Shown piece by piece: positions 49,603 to 56,538 of a stretch of 56,538 nucleotides of DNA. The position numbers were made by a program, and so were the translations under genes. This DNA comes from Puniceicoccales bacterium (GTDB taxonomy: Bacteria > Verrucomicrobiota > Verrucomicrobiia > Opitutales > JAIRLM01), in NCBI GenBank assembly GCA_031278455.1, contig JAITKJ010000023.1:1-56538 (forward strand), given 5' to 3'. A model generated the notes under the pieces. The model made no database searches, was not told the DNA's origin, and saw only the letters and a list, made by a program, of their open reading frames with translations. The stretch's first letter is position 1, and every line of letters begins with the position of its first letter.

Positions 49603-50931
49603 ATGAATCGTGTGGCTGGATCGAATAGCGACAAAACGAGTGTAAAATTTTGGGAAGGAAAAGTTTACAAGCAAAAGGTGTCGGGGGCGGAGGGAAATAA
49701 AACCGCGTCACCATATTTTTATGCCAACCTTTGCCATGGAAATAAGACGGCGCGGGTTTGTTTGCAAACCGCAAATAAATTAGAGGCGGCAAATAGGGCA
49801 AGGAACGCCTATCTTTTACTAAAATCCCAAGGATGGGAGGCCATGTGGGAGGTTTATAGAGTTAGAAAGAGTCGCGAGGAAGCGGATAGGCAAGATGCAA
49901 AACACCGTGGAGAATCAGTTATTGAGGAACATGCAAAGAAAGAAGGTGAAATTGAAACCGTTGGCGAGTTTATTGAGAGGATTGAGAAAATTTCCCTTGT
50001 GCAATTGCATACATTAGAGGGGTATATTGGGAGTTTTTATCGGATACTTGAGGGGATTTATGGCATAAACTATGGCAATGAAAAACACAATTATATTGGC
50101 GGCAAAAATCAAGAACGCAAGAATCGAATTGGTAAAATCAAAATAAGCGAAGTAACTCATGACAAAATAGAAGAATGGAAAAATAATTACCTCAAAATAC
50201 GCATGAAAGAAAATCCGTCGAAACGTGACTCAGCTGTGGCTACAATTAATTCTACATTAGGGGGTGCGAAAAACCTCTTTTCCAAAAAAAATCTTAAGGC
50301 GCTTGGGCTGGCTTCTGGCATTACCAACCCATTTGTAGGAATCGAATTTTTTGAAGAAGCCTCCCATAGATATGTTACAAAATTCAGCGCAAAGGATATT
50401 TTGCAGGACGCACAAGAGAACTTGAAGCCGGCAAACAAAAACGCGTATATTGCTTTCCTTCTTGGATTGGGCGCGGGCCTGAGGAAGAACGAAATCGATA
50501 AATTATTGTGGGAGCAGGTTGATTACAGTGATGGATTTTTAGTAATTAGGAACACACCTTATATAAGGCCCAAGACCAAGGAATCTTCTTCGGATATCAA
50601 GTTGGCACAGTTTATAATTAAAGAATTAGAGTGTCACCGGGCAGAAACGGACGGAATTTTTGTTTTACCATCAAAAATTGTGCCGCGACTTAATGTGAAA
50701 TATAGGCACTATAGATGCCAAAAGGATTTCAAGTTTCTCTATAAATGGCTTGATGAAAGAGGGATATCGGAGCAAAAACGACTTCACACCATGAGAAAGG
50801 AATATGGGTCGCAAATTTGCAATAAGCATGGACTTTATATGGCCAGCCGGGCCTTGCGGCACTCTTCATATTCGGTAACGGAAAAGCACTACACGGATAG
50901 GACGGCGCTGGTTGTGCCTGATATCTTTTGA
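49603..50931 (+). CDS. Tyrosine recombinase / phage integrase
   Basis: About 442 residues. The catalytic residues are all visible: R294 in GAGLRKNEI, H395 and R398 in HTMRKEYG, H420 in LRHSSYS and Y430 in KHYTD. The N-terminal 100 residues look like an arm-binding domain, and a core-binding domain lies at about 120-240. I take the ATG at 49603; the frame opens earlier at a TTG. It inserts and excises the element at the tRNA-Pro. Its Lys- and Glu-rich, AT-rich style differs from the neighbouring housekeeping genes. Confidence 0.92.
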   Translation: MNRVAGSNSDKTSVKFWEGKVYKQKVSGAEGNKTASPYFYANLCHGNKTARVCLQTANKLEAANRARNAYLLLKSQGWEAMWEVYRVRKSREEADRQDAKHRGESVIEEHAKKEGEIETVGEFIERIEKISLVQLHTLEGYIGSFYRILEGIYGINYGNEKHNYIGGKNQERKNRIGKIKISEVTHDKIEEWKNNYLKIRMKENPSKRDSAVATINSTLGGAKNLFSKKNLKALGLASGITNPFVGIEFFEEASHRYVTKFSAKDILQDAQENLKPANKNAYIAFLLGLGAGLRKNEIDKLLWEQVDYSDGFLVIRNTPYIRPKTKESSSDIKLAQFIIKELECHRAETDGIFVLPSKIVPRLNVKYRHYRCQKDFKFLYKWLDERGISEQKRLHTMRKEYGSQICNKHGLYMASRALRHSSYSVTEKHYTDRTALVVPDIF

Positions 50932-51401
50932 GTGGTTTTAATTTCGCCTCCATGGCATTTTGACTTTCGGGGTTTACTCCCCCATAAAAGGAAAAATCCC
51001 ACAGTTGATTCTCCTCATATTATGGGCTTGGCTCTTCTTGTGCATTTTTTTGAAGTCACTATATTTTGGCAATTTCGCGCACGATTTTATGGATTAAAAT
51101 TTTCTCAATGCCAGAAAGAGAAGTTCCGGGCGAATATGTTTTATAAAAAAATGTAAAAATAATTTCTAAAAACGCTTTAATGTTTACGCGCGAAAACGAC
51201 GAAATTCGGGAGACGGCTATTCATGCGGATTCCAAGGCCATAATTTCGCGCAAGCCAATGCGACAAAATTGCCAAAATTCGCAAATGGCCCTAAAATTCG
51301 CTTGGAGAGCGTGGATGTCAAAAGGGTGTCGGAAACATCACGCAGGGGCTTTGTAGGGCATTTTAGTGGCATTCTCGGCGTAACAGTTTTAACGAGAAGG
51401 G
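50932..51401. other. AT-rich gap after the integrase
   Basis: About 470 bases between the ends of the integrase and the DUF3987 gene, which converge. It carries one open frame on the minus strand, listed separately. No strong hairpin terminator seen. Confidence 0.4.
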
Positions 51402-51435
51402 TTATAATTCTGGCTGATTGGCAGAATTCAGGCAA
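51217..51435 (-). CDS. Possible small ORF after the DUF3987 gene
   Basis: 72 codons from a TTG, overlapping the 3' end of the DUF3987 gene by 34 bases in another frame. The translation (VKTVTPRMPLKCPTKPL and so on) has no recognised family. It may be the remnant of a gene tail displaced by a frameshift, or chance. Confidence 0.15.
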   Translation of the reverse strand: MPEFCQSARIITLLVKTVTPRMPLKCPTKPLRDVSDTLLTSTLSKRILGPFANFGNFVALACAKLWPWNPHE

Positions 51436-52901
51436 ATAATTTCCGATGGGCGGCCGGCTTTTGGCGGGCAGATAATTTCGGAACGAAATTTTTCTGGGTA
51501 AAGAGTAAGCATGGCGTCGATCAGTTCGGTTTTTATGTGGTGCGTCCTAATAAGGTCTCGCCGGGAAATTTTGCCGTGCGGCGTTGATTCAAGAATGGTG
51601 AAAAATTTTTCAAACTTTTCCTCCTGCCGCGTGGATTTGTAGACAATTGCCCGAAGGAAAGATTTTTTACACCAGCGGACGAGGGCACAGGCGCGTCCAG
51701 CGATTTCCATGCCAATGGTTTGCCGGTTTTCCAAAAGCGCAAGCAGGCCAGCGATTTGAATGGCGTCCTCGTGCCAGCGGCCGGTAATTCCCTCGACCTT
51801 TAATCCAATGGGAAGTAGCTCGTTTTCCAATTCCAGGCCTTCATTGTGAAGGTTAAAAAAGGCCTTTCGCGCGCTTCCGTCGCACTGGACGGTTATTATG
51901 TTTTGAAGGATTTTTTCTAAAATTGCCTCTTCGCCCGTTGCCCCGGATAGGTCCGGTTCGGTCAATCGGAGGCGTAAGCCCAGGAAATGGCGCAATTTTT
52001 CATCGAAAAAGTTTTTGGGCGCCGGCGGAGCTTCCATTTCGTCAATGGGAGTCCTTTTAAATCCCGGGTCGATGGCAAACATGCGCGTAAAAAGGCCCCG
52101 GTCCAAGGTCTCCTGATTGACGATTTCTTCAAAAACCCTTTTTTGGATCATCAAAAGCATACCATTCAGGGCGCCGGAGACGGTTACAGTTTCTCTCCCA
52201 ATGCGCGTATCGCTCAAAAAATCTCCTGTTTTTGCGGCGAGCCACACGTCCAAATTGGTGCAGCCCCGATCGCTATACTTTTGGCCCAGCATGACGGAGT
52301 ATACCTCCTTGCCCTCCGTGCAAACTTGAAACACGAAGTGGTCCGGGTTTTCCGCAAGTGCCTTTTTCAGGGCCTCCGCCGTGCAGGAACCCATCATAAA
52401 GTTCAGCGGCCTAATGTTTTGAAGGTTCTCAATGCGCGTCTTGGCATCGACGGCGAGTGACGAAGTTCCAATTTTTTCCCGATCTTTCAAATCGGACTCC
52501 AGGCGTTTAATTTTAATTTCCGCCTCCCGGCGATTGCTTTTAAATCGCCCCCAAGCCTCCCGCGTCGCCTTCTTGAGTTCGCCGTCTAGCTCTTTTACGA
52601 GCCAGGACTTCCCGGACGCCTGCGAGGCAACGATTGTAACCCAAATATTGAGCGGTGTCGGCCCACGGCCGCAACCATTAACCACCTGCGCCATAGGACC
52701 CACGGCCGCGGAAAAAAGCGCGAGTGACGTCATCGCCGTTGCCGCGTAGGGAATATTAAAAAATGCCCGATAATGTCGCGCTAAATTTACGAGATCGGGC
52801 GGGAGGCTGCCGAGCGGAAAATCCCCTTCGTTAATTCTTTGTAAAAACGTACAGTTTTTCTTGCCAAGGCTGTGTTCGCCTATTGCGTTTACGAGTGTCA
52901 T
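51402..52901 (-). CDS. DUF3987-type phage ATPase
   Basis: 499 residues. Walker A is ASQASGKS (92-99) after LNIWVTIVAS. MMGSCTAEALKKALAENPDH and FTRMFAIDPGF are characteristic of the DUF3987 family found beside phage and plasmid primases, thought to act as a helicase or loader. A basic coiled region at 110-165 separates the P-loop from the rest. It lies about 30 bases downstream of the primase on the same strand, so both belong to one replication module. Confidence 0.8.
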   Translation of the reverse strand: MTLVNAIGEHSLGKKNCTFLQRINEGDFPLGSLPPDLVNLARHYRAFFNIPYAATAMTSLALFSAAVGPMAQVVNGCGRGPTPLNIWVTIVASQASGKSWLVKELDGELKKATREAWGRFKSNRREAEIKIKRLESDLKDREKIGTSSLAVDAKTRIENLQNIRPLNFMMGSCTAEALKKALAENPDHFVFQVCTEGKEVYSVMLGQKYSDRGCTNLDVWLAAKTGDFLSDTRIGRETVTVSGALNGMLLMIQKRVFEEIVNQETLDRGLFTRMFAIDPGFKRTPIDEMEAPPAPKNFFDEKLRHFLGLRLRLTEPDLSGATGEEAILEKILQNIITVQCDGSARKAFFNLHNEGLELENELLPIGLKVEGITGRWHEDAIQIAGLLALLENRQTIGMEIAGRACALVRWCKKSFLRAIVYKSTRQEEKFEKFFTILESTPHGKISRRDLIRTHHIKTELIDAMLTLYPEKFRSEIICPPKAGRPSEIICLNSANQPEL

Positions 52902-52934
52902 AGGTTGTCTTTCCTGTGTCTTTCTAGGCGTTCG

Positions 52935-53981
52935 TCATCGCGGGTGGGCGCCGTAGGCAATTATATTCAAAAAGTTTCCCAAGGGTTCGCGAACGGCGAA
53001 ATTGTGCTCCCATTCTTCTTCGTCGACCCCGAGGAAGTCCCTTAGGTCTTTTATCGGGTCGCCGTTGGTATCTTTTAACCCGCCATAGTCGAAAATTTTA
53101 TATGTGGCGCTAAGGCTCTGTATTTGGTCCAACCAGCGTATGACTCCTTTGATTCCGGGTGTATCGTAGTCTGGAAATAGGAGGACATTTTTGCCGCGAA
53201 AGAAATATCTGCATTTTTCTTCTATGCGATTTGCGGCGCCCAAGATGGCAACGGGCGCGAAGGCGGCTTCCAAATTTTCGAGATAAACCAGGTGATAGGC
53301 GGCCAAAAGGTCCGTGGAGCCCTCACAGAGGATGATGTTATCTTTGCCTAGTGTTTGCCCGACGGGGTAGCTCGGGTCGCCCAGAGTTCGCGCCTTAGCA
53401 GTGCTGCCGCCGGCGAAAACGAAAGGCTTCCCATCAAGACGTCGGTCCTGGCGCACGCATAATCCCGTATCCGTCACGCTCCAGCAGCGGCCATTCGTTG
53501 GATGGTCAAAAAAGTGAAGTATTTGGTCCGCTTTTGCCAGCCGCAGGCTTTCTTCGCAAATCCCATAATATCTGGCCAACGCGCGGTAATCGCCGTCCGT
53601 TTCGCCAAAACGAAGATCATAATCATAAACCCTTATTGATTTTTCTTTTTTATGCTTTGGTTGTTTTTTTGCAGCCTCCCCAATTGCGATAAAATTGTCG
53701 GCAAGCCACTGGGACGCCTCATGGCAGGCTTCGGAGAAGCTATATTTACGATTTTGACGCAATAGTTCAATTAAATTGCTTCCACCGTCCCCGGTGGCGA
53801 AGTCCTTCCACATCCCCGCACGGTCGCCATCCACCGTTATTACCAGGCTTTTGCCGGCGTCTCCCTGCAAATTGCCGATATGAAATTTCCCATAGCGCAC
53901 ATTTCCGCCGGGAAATAGATGGAAGCAAAAGTCCGCCGCCCCAGCGGCCAAGGCTTCCTTGATCGCCGCGGAATCAAACAT
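52935..53981 (-). CDS. TOPRIM-domain primase, phage type
   Basis: 348 residues. The N-terminus resembles the CHC2 zinc-domain fold without its cysteines (GNVRYGKFHIGNLQGDAGKS, then GMWKDFATGDGGSNLIELLR). The TOPRIM centre has the catalytic Glu in ILCEGSTDLLAAYH (E220) and the metal-binding DYD in LLFPDYDTPG (D271, D273). It makes primers for element replication. Its ATG overlaps the stop of the helix-turn-helix gene by eight bases. Confidence 0.85.
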   Translation of the reverse strand: MFDSAAIKEALAAGAADFCFHLFPGGNVRYGKFHIGNLQGDAGKSLVITVDGDRAGMWKDFATGDGGSNLIELLRQNRKYSFSEACHEASQWLADNFIAIGEAAKKQPKHKKEKSIRVYDYDLRFGETDGDYRALARYYGICEESLRLAKADQILHFFDHPTNGRCWSVTDTGLCVRQDRRLDGKPFVFAGGSTAKARTLGDPSYPVGQTLGKDNIILCEGSTDLLAAYHLVYLENLEAAFAPVAILGAANRIEEKCRYFFRGKNVLLFPDYDTPGIKGVIRWLDQIQSLSATYKIFDYGGLKDTNGDPIKDLRDFLGVDEEEWEHNFAVREPLGNFLNIIAYGAHPR

Positions 53982-54171
53982 TTGCCGATTTCCCTTCCGG
54001 CTTCAGCGTTGCGCACTCATTTTCAATGCGCTCAATTTCTGCGAGGGAATACCGCACAAGATGCGCGCCGAGGACAAATCTCTTTAATCGTCCAATCCTT
54101 TCGTACCTTATTATCGAATCCCTGGAACAGCTCCAACGGCTAGCTAATTCCTGCCGAGAGAGAAACAACAT
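53974..54171 (-). CDS. Excisionase-like / AlpA-type helix-turn-helix protein
   Basis: 65 residues from the ATG at 54171, which has GGAGGGG eight bases upstream; the frame could extend to 54264. LSRQELASRWSCSRDSIIRY and RLKRFVLGAHLVRYSLAEIE form the winged helix of the HTH_17 (MerR-like) group, used by excisionases and phage regulators. It heads the minus-strand early operon with primase and ATPase. Confidence 0.75.
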   Translation of the reverse strand: MLFLSRQELASRWSCSRDSIIRYERIGRLKRFVLGAHLVRYSLAEIERIENECATLKPEGKSANV

Positions 54172-54554
54172 GGGTTGTACCCCTCCCCGTTTTTCATGTT
54201 TTTCATAAATATGCCCCCGATTACATTGGGTGGCTTTTTTGTAAGTTCCGCCGCTCCAAAGCACGCAAGAGTAAAAAAAATTTTAAGAAAAATTTTTTTC
54301 AAGACCATGTGCGGCCAAAGGCCGGGGTGCGAAATCTGGGGCATAGGGGGGTATAGCCGTTCCAATTTTTTGGGAAAGGGGCAGGGGGCAAAGTTCGCAA
54401 TAGTGGAAAAAATAAGCTTTCCGATTTTAAAAATGAATGCGGCCAAGTCTTACCCATTTTTAGTATGGCACATTTTCGGTTAATGTCAATGGAAAAAGTT
54501 CGTCTTCGCGGTCGGCTTTAAGACCTCCAGATTTATAATCTGGAGGTCGAACTA
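54172..54554. other. Regulatory gap between early and late phage genes
   Basis: About 380 bases. Divergent early (minus) and late (plus) transcription should start here. A long A/T tract occurs at 54274-54302. Open frames on both strands lack family features. The hairpin at 54522-54548 is listed separately. Confidence 0.4.
54522..54548 (+). promoter_or_regulatory. Perfect hairpin burying a ribosome binding site
   Basis: GACCTCCAGATT, a three-base loop, then AATCTGGAGGTC: twelve-base arms with perfect complementarity. The right arm contains GGAGGT, seven bases upstream of the ATG at 54555, so in RNA the ribosome binding site of that ORF is fully paired. Confidence 0.75.
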
Positions 54555-54779
54555 ATGAAAATTGCCAATAAGTCCTTAAGCCCTAGGAGCATAACTTTTT
54601 TATTTCAATCGTCGTTCATCATAGTGCAAGGCTTGGGCAAGGATTGTCGATTGAAGGCCTCCAGGAATCGCTGGTCCGAATGCGGCGGTGCGCTTGATGC
54701 GCCCGGCGCTTCGGATCTAAATCATAGGGATTGGCTAAGGGAATCTCTGCGAAAATGGCTTAAAAAAAATGAAAAATAA
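54555..54779 (+). CDS. Small basic protein of the prophage, unknown
   Basis: 74 residues, Lys/Arg-rich (DCRLKASRNRWSECGG, WLRESLRKWLKKNEK). A strong ribosome binding site, GGAGGT, lies at ideal spacing but inside a hairpin. The stop codon falls in the left arm of a second long inverted repeat. No family is recognised; it may be a regulator or nucleic-acid-binding protein. Confidence 0.5.
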   Translation: MKIANKSLSPRSITFLFQSSFIIVQGLGKDCRLKASRNRWSECGGALDAPGASDLNHRDWLRESLRKWLKKNEK

Positions 54780-54826
54780 AAAAGAGTTTTTTTATTTTTC
54801 ATTTTTTTTAAGCCATTTTCACAGAG
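54745..54826. repeat. 39-base-arm inverted repeat
   Basis: Left arm 54745-54783 and right arm 54788-54826 match at 38 of 39 positions with a four-base loop. The arms begin CTCTGCGAAAATGGC and end in A/T runs. It can form a very long RNA hairpin. The small ORF ends inside it; the VRR-NUC gene begins about 65 bases later. It may terminate transcription, but is much longer than usual terminators. Confidence 0.85.
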
Positions 54827-54890
54827 GAAGGGCCAAGAGTAAAATTCTTGTCAGGGAAAAACGCATAAAATTCCATGTTCCCACACACAA

Positions 54891-55277
54891 ATGGACTGTG
54901 CACATTGGAAGGAAATAGACCACCAAAAAGCTGTGTTTAGTTGGGCAGATGAACAAATTACTTTGGGTCGAAAGGAGCTTTTATTGCTGGGCTCATTTTA
55001 TAACGAAGTTTCTCGTTTGTCCCGATTTGCACGTGCGAATCGAAAGGCGTTAGGGTTCAGAAAGGGAATTCCAGATTTATACCTTTTAATTCCGCGGGGT
55101 AATTACCACGGACTTTTTATCGAGTTGAAATCCCTTTGCCCAACACATCGGCGGGCGGCAAGTTCTTGCCAGGGGGATTTTGCTAAATTATTGATGCTGA
55201 ATGGATATCGATGGACAACCTGCCACGGATTCGAAAACGCAATCGCCGAAATCGAGCGTTATTTACGACATAAATAG
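54891..55277 (+). CDS. VRR-NUC domain nuclease
   Basis: 128 residues. GFRKGIPDLYLLIPRG holds the conserved Asp (D62), LFIELKS the Glu-x-Lys (E78, K80), and a Gln (Q94) follows before the helix; GYRWTTCHGFENAIAEIERYL ends the fold. These are the PD-(D/E)XK nucleases common in phage late regions, where they may process DNA for packaging or recombination. It is upstream of the terminase gene, with an overlapping ORF between. Confidence 0.85.
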   Translation: MDCAHWKEIDHQKAVFSWADEQITLGRKELLLLGSFYNEVSRLSRFARANRKALGFRKGIPDLYLLIPRGNYHGLFIELKSLCPTHRRAASSCQGDFAKLLMLNGYRWTTCHGFENAIAEIERYLRHK

Positions 55278-55635
55278 CAATGAAATTCATTATCCCGATC
55301 TCCATCAAGCCCTTATGAGTATTGCGCCTGATGATGATGATATTGAACTTACTCCAATCAAGTCAACATTGGCGGATAAATTGGCAACAACGGAGGATAA
55401 TATCTCCAAAATGCTAGAGGCTTATGAAAATGCCAGCAGGTATGTAAAGTATTTACAAGCAAGGCAGCGCATGGTGATATGTCTTTCAGTAGCAGAAAGA
55501 AAGCTATCCGCACGTGACGCTGAATTGCTAATCTATTTGCTGTTGGGCGAGACGGTTGCACGGAAGTCGGAAAGTCCGCCATCGCCATTCGGCGCTGCGT
55601 TGCAAGGTGCTTACGAGGAGGGGTTTGATGACTAA
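55201..55635 (+). CDS. Small protein before terminase, possible small subunit
   Basis: Up to 144 residues. The longest start overlaps the VRR-NUC gene by 77 bases; an ATG at 55315 gives a 106-residue protein (MSIAPDDDDIELTP). A helical core follows (LADKLATTEDNISKMLEAYE, SVAERKLSARDAELLIYLLL). Its stop overlaps the terminase start by eight bases. Location suggests a terminase small subunit or partner, but sequence does not show it. Confidence 0.6.
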   Translation: MDIDGQPATDSKTQSPKSSVIYDINSNEIHYPDLHQALMSIAPDDDDIELTPIKSTLADKLATTEDNISKMLEAYENASRYVKYLQARQRMVICLSVAERKLSARDAELLIYLLLGETVARKSESPPSPFGAALQGAYEEGFDD

Positions 55636-56538
55636 GCGGAACCAATTGGGCAGTTTAGTCGCCCGCATGTTTCAAGACCCCATCGCCTGGATGGAGTGTT
55701 GTTTGAAGATTCGCAGCAAAACAGGAAATCTTATTCCATTCAGGCTAAACAACTTTCAACGGCAATTGGTAAATGCCGTGATGGAGGATCTGACAACAAA
55801 GGGCCGCTCATTTTTGGTGGTGCTAAAAGGCCGTCAGCTTGGAGTTTCAACGGTCTGCCGGGGGCTCATGCTTTGGCGAGCACTTCATCGAAATGGACAG
55901 CAGTGCACCATCGTGGCCCACGAGCTCGGATTGGTGCGGCAAAACATTTCCATGCTGCGTGACATGCTCGAAATGCCTGTGGCCATGGGGTATCCGTCGC
56001 CGGACGTGATGAGTGACAGCCGAATTTTATGGTACAAAATTGGCTCGTCCATCCTGCCCCGCGTTCCAGCCGGAAAATCGGAGGGCCGAGGCATGCCCAT
56101 TAATTTCGTACATGCCACGGAGGTAGACTTTTACGACTCAATCCAGGATGGTACGTGGGAACGATTTGTGGGCGGTTTGCTCCCTGCCATTCCCAAAAAA
56201 GGGTCAATATTCATCGTTGAGTCCACTTGCCAGGGCCGCAAAGCGCTCTATGATTTGTACACTAAGAGCTTGGCGCCAAATTCGGAGTGGCGGCATTTAT
56301 TTTTTCCATGGTACGAAGAGGAGCAATACATTTCAGATAATCGCAATGAGCTGAGTGGCAACGAGCTAGCACTGCGAAAAAAATACAATCTAACGGATGG
56401 GCAAATCAACTTTTGGGCGGATTTTTCCCGCCAATGCGGGGAGTTGATGGCCCTTCGGGAGTATCCATTTTGCATCGAAGATGCCTTCGCCGTTTCCGGG
56501 TCTAAGTCGTTAATAACAGCTAGGTTGGTCGAACAATC
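55628..56538 (+). CDS. Phage terminase large subunit (partial)
   Basis: The ATG at 55628 opens a frame that runs off the window after about 303 codons. FRLNNFQRQLVNAVM is the adenine-binding start, VVLKGRQLGVSTVCRG holds the Walker A variant (GRQLGVST, 68-75), and PINFVHATEVDFYD is the Walker B region. IFIVESTCQG fits motif C. The nuclease domain would lie beyond the edge. It packages DNA into phage heads, showing that the element is a prophage and not just a plasmid-like island. Confidence 0.85.
   Translation, partial: MTKRNQLGSLVARMFQDPIAWMECCLKIRSKTGNLIPFRLNNFQRQLVNAVMEDLTTKGRSFLVVLKGRQLGVSTVCRGLMLWRALHRNGQQCTIVAHELGLVRQNISMLRDMLEMPVAMGYPSPDVMSDSRILWYKIGSSILPRVPAGKSEGRGMPINFVHATEVDFYDSIQDGTWERFVGGLLPAIPKKGSIFIVESTCQGRKALYDLYTKSLAPNSEWRHLFFPWYEEEQYISDNRNELSGNELALRKKYNLTDGQINFWADFSRQCGELMALREYPFCIEDAFAVSGSKSLITARLVEQ

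Noticed and set aside
54175..54483. Open frames on both strands in the phage regulatory gap
   Set aside because: Driven by A/T runs; neither shows a ribosome binding site or recognised domain.
1..56538. CRISPR arrays
   Set aside because: No regularly spaced short repeats were seen anywhere in the window.

Overview
This window looks like a chromosome segment of a Gram-negative, host-associated and probably obligately intracellular bacterium. The case rests on an ATP/ADP-type nucleotide transporter (32118-33647), LPS genes (lpxD, kdsB), a biotin pair of the BioW type, and very large proteins with eukaryotic-like or protease-like motifs. The absence of zinc ligands in a DksA-like protein and the gene mix would fit the PVC group, perhaps Verrucomicrobiota/Opitutae, but that placement is an inference and not proven here. 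No rRNA is present.

Layout. 1-201 is the end of an insertion sequence cut by the window edge; an inverted second copy of the same 201 bases lies at 45191-45391. 364-3747 encodes a 1127-residue protein ending in a Josephin-like cysteine protease (deubiquitinase) domain. 3757-11995 (minus strand) is housekeeping: sufCBD, accBC with Asp23/AmaP-like partners, lepA, rplU-rpmA. 12119-14072 is bioW-bioF. 14158-19772 (minus) holds lgt, ftsH, an MreD-like gene, miaA, a lone oligopeptide-type permease and trxA. 19977-23713 (plus) holds a small membrane protein, lpxD, a solute-binding protein and nusB.

23735-33647 is the most accessory-looking stretch: a low-complexity 389-residue protein, an EamA transporter, a 1371-residue protein with an HEAGH zinc-protease motif and a leucine-rich tail, a glycosyltransferase with an apparent signal peptide, and the nucleotide transporter. 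I read it as a host-interaction region. 33700-45011 returns to housekeeping: kdsB, dnaE, secA, acpS, an AddA/RecB-like helicase-nuclease and secG. 45191-46330 is insertion-sequence debris, followed by a zinc-less DksA-like gene and class I aldolase.

From about 48.2 kb the character changes. After three small coupled ORFs come the SRP RNA (49267-49361) and tRNA-Pro(GGG) (49371-49447), and directly after the tRNA a tyrosine integrase. The rest of the window is a prophage or related element: a DUF3987-type ATPase, a TOPRIM primase, an excisionase-like helix-turn-helix protein, a VRR-NUC nuclease and a terminase large subunit that runs off the right edge. Two strong hairpins sit between the early and late modules; one of them buries the ribosome binding site of a small ORF.
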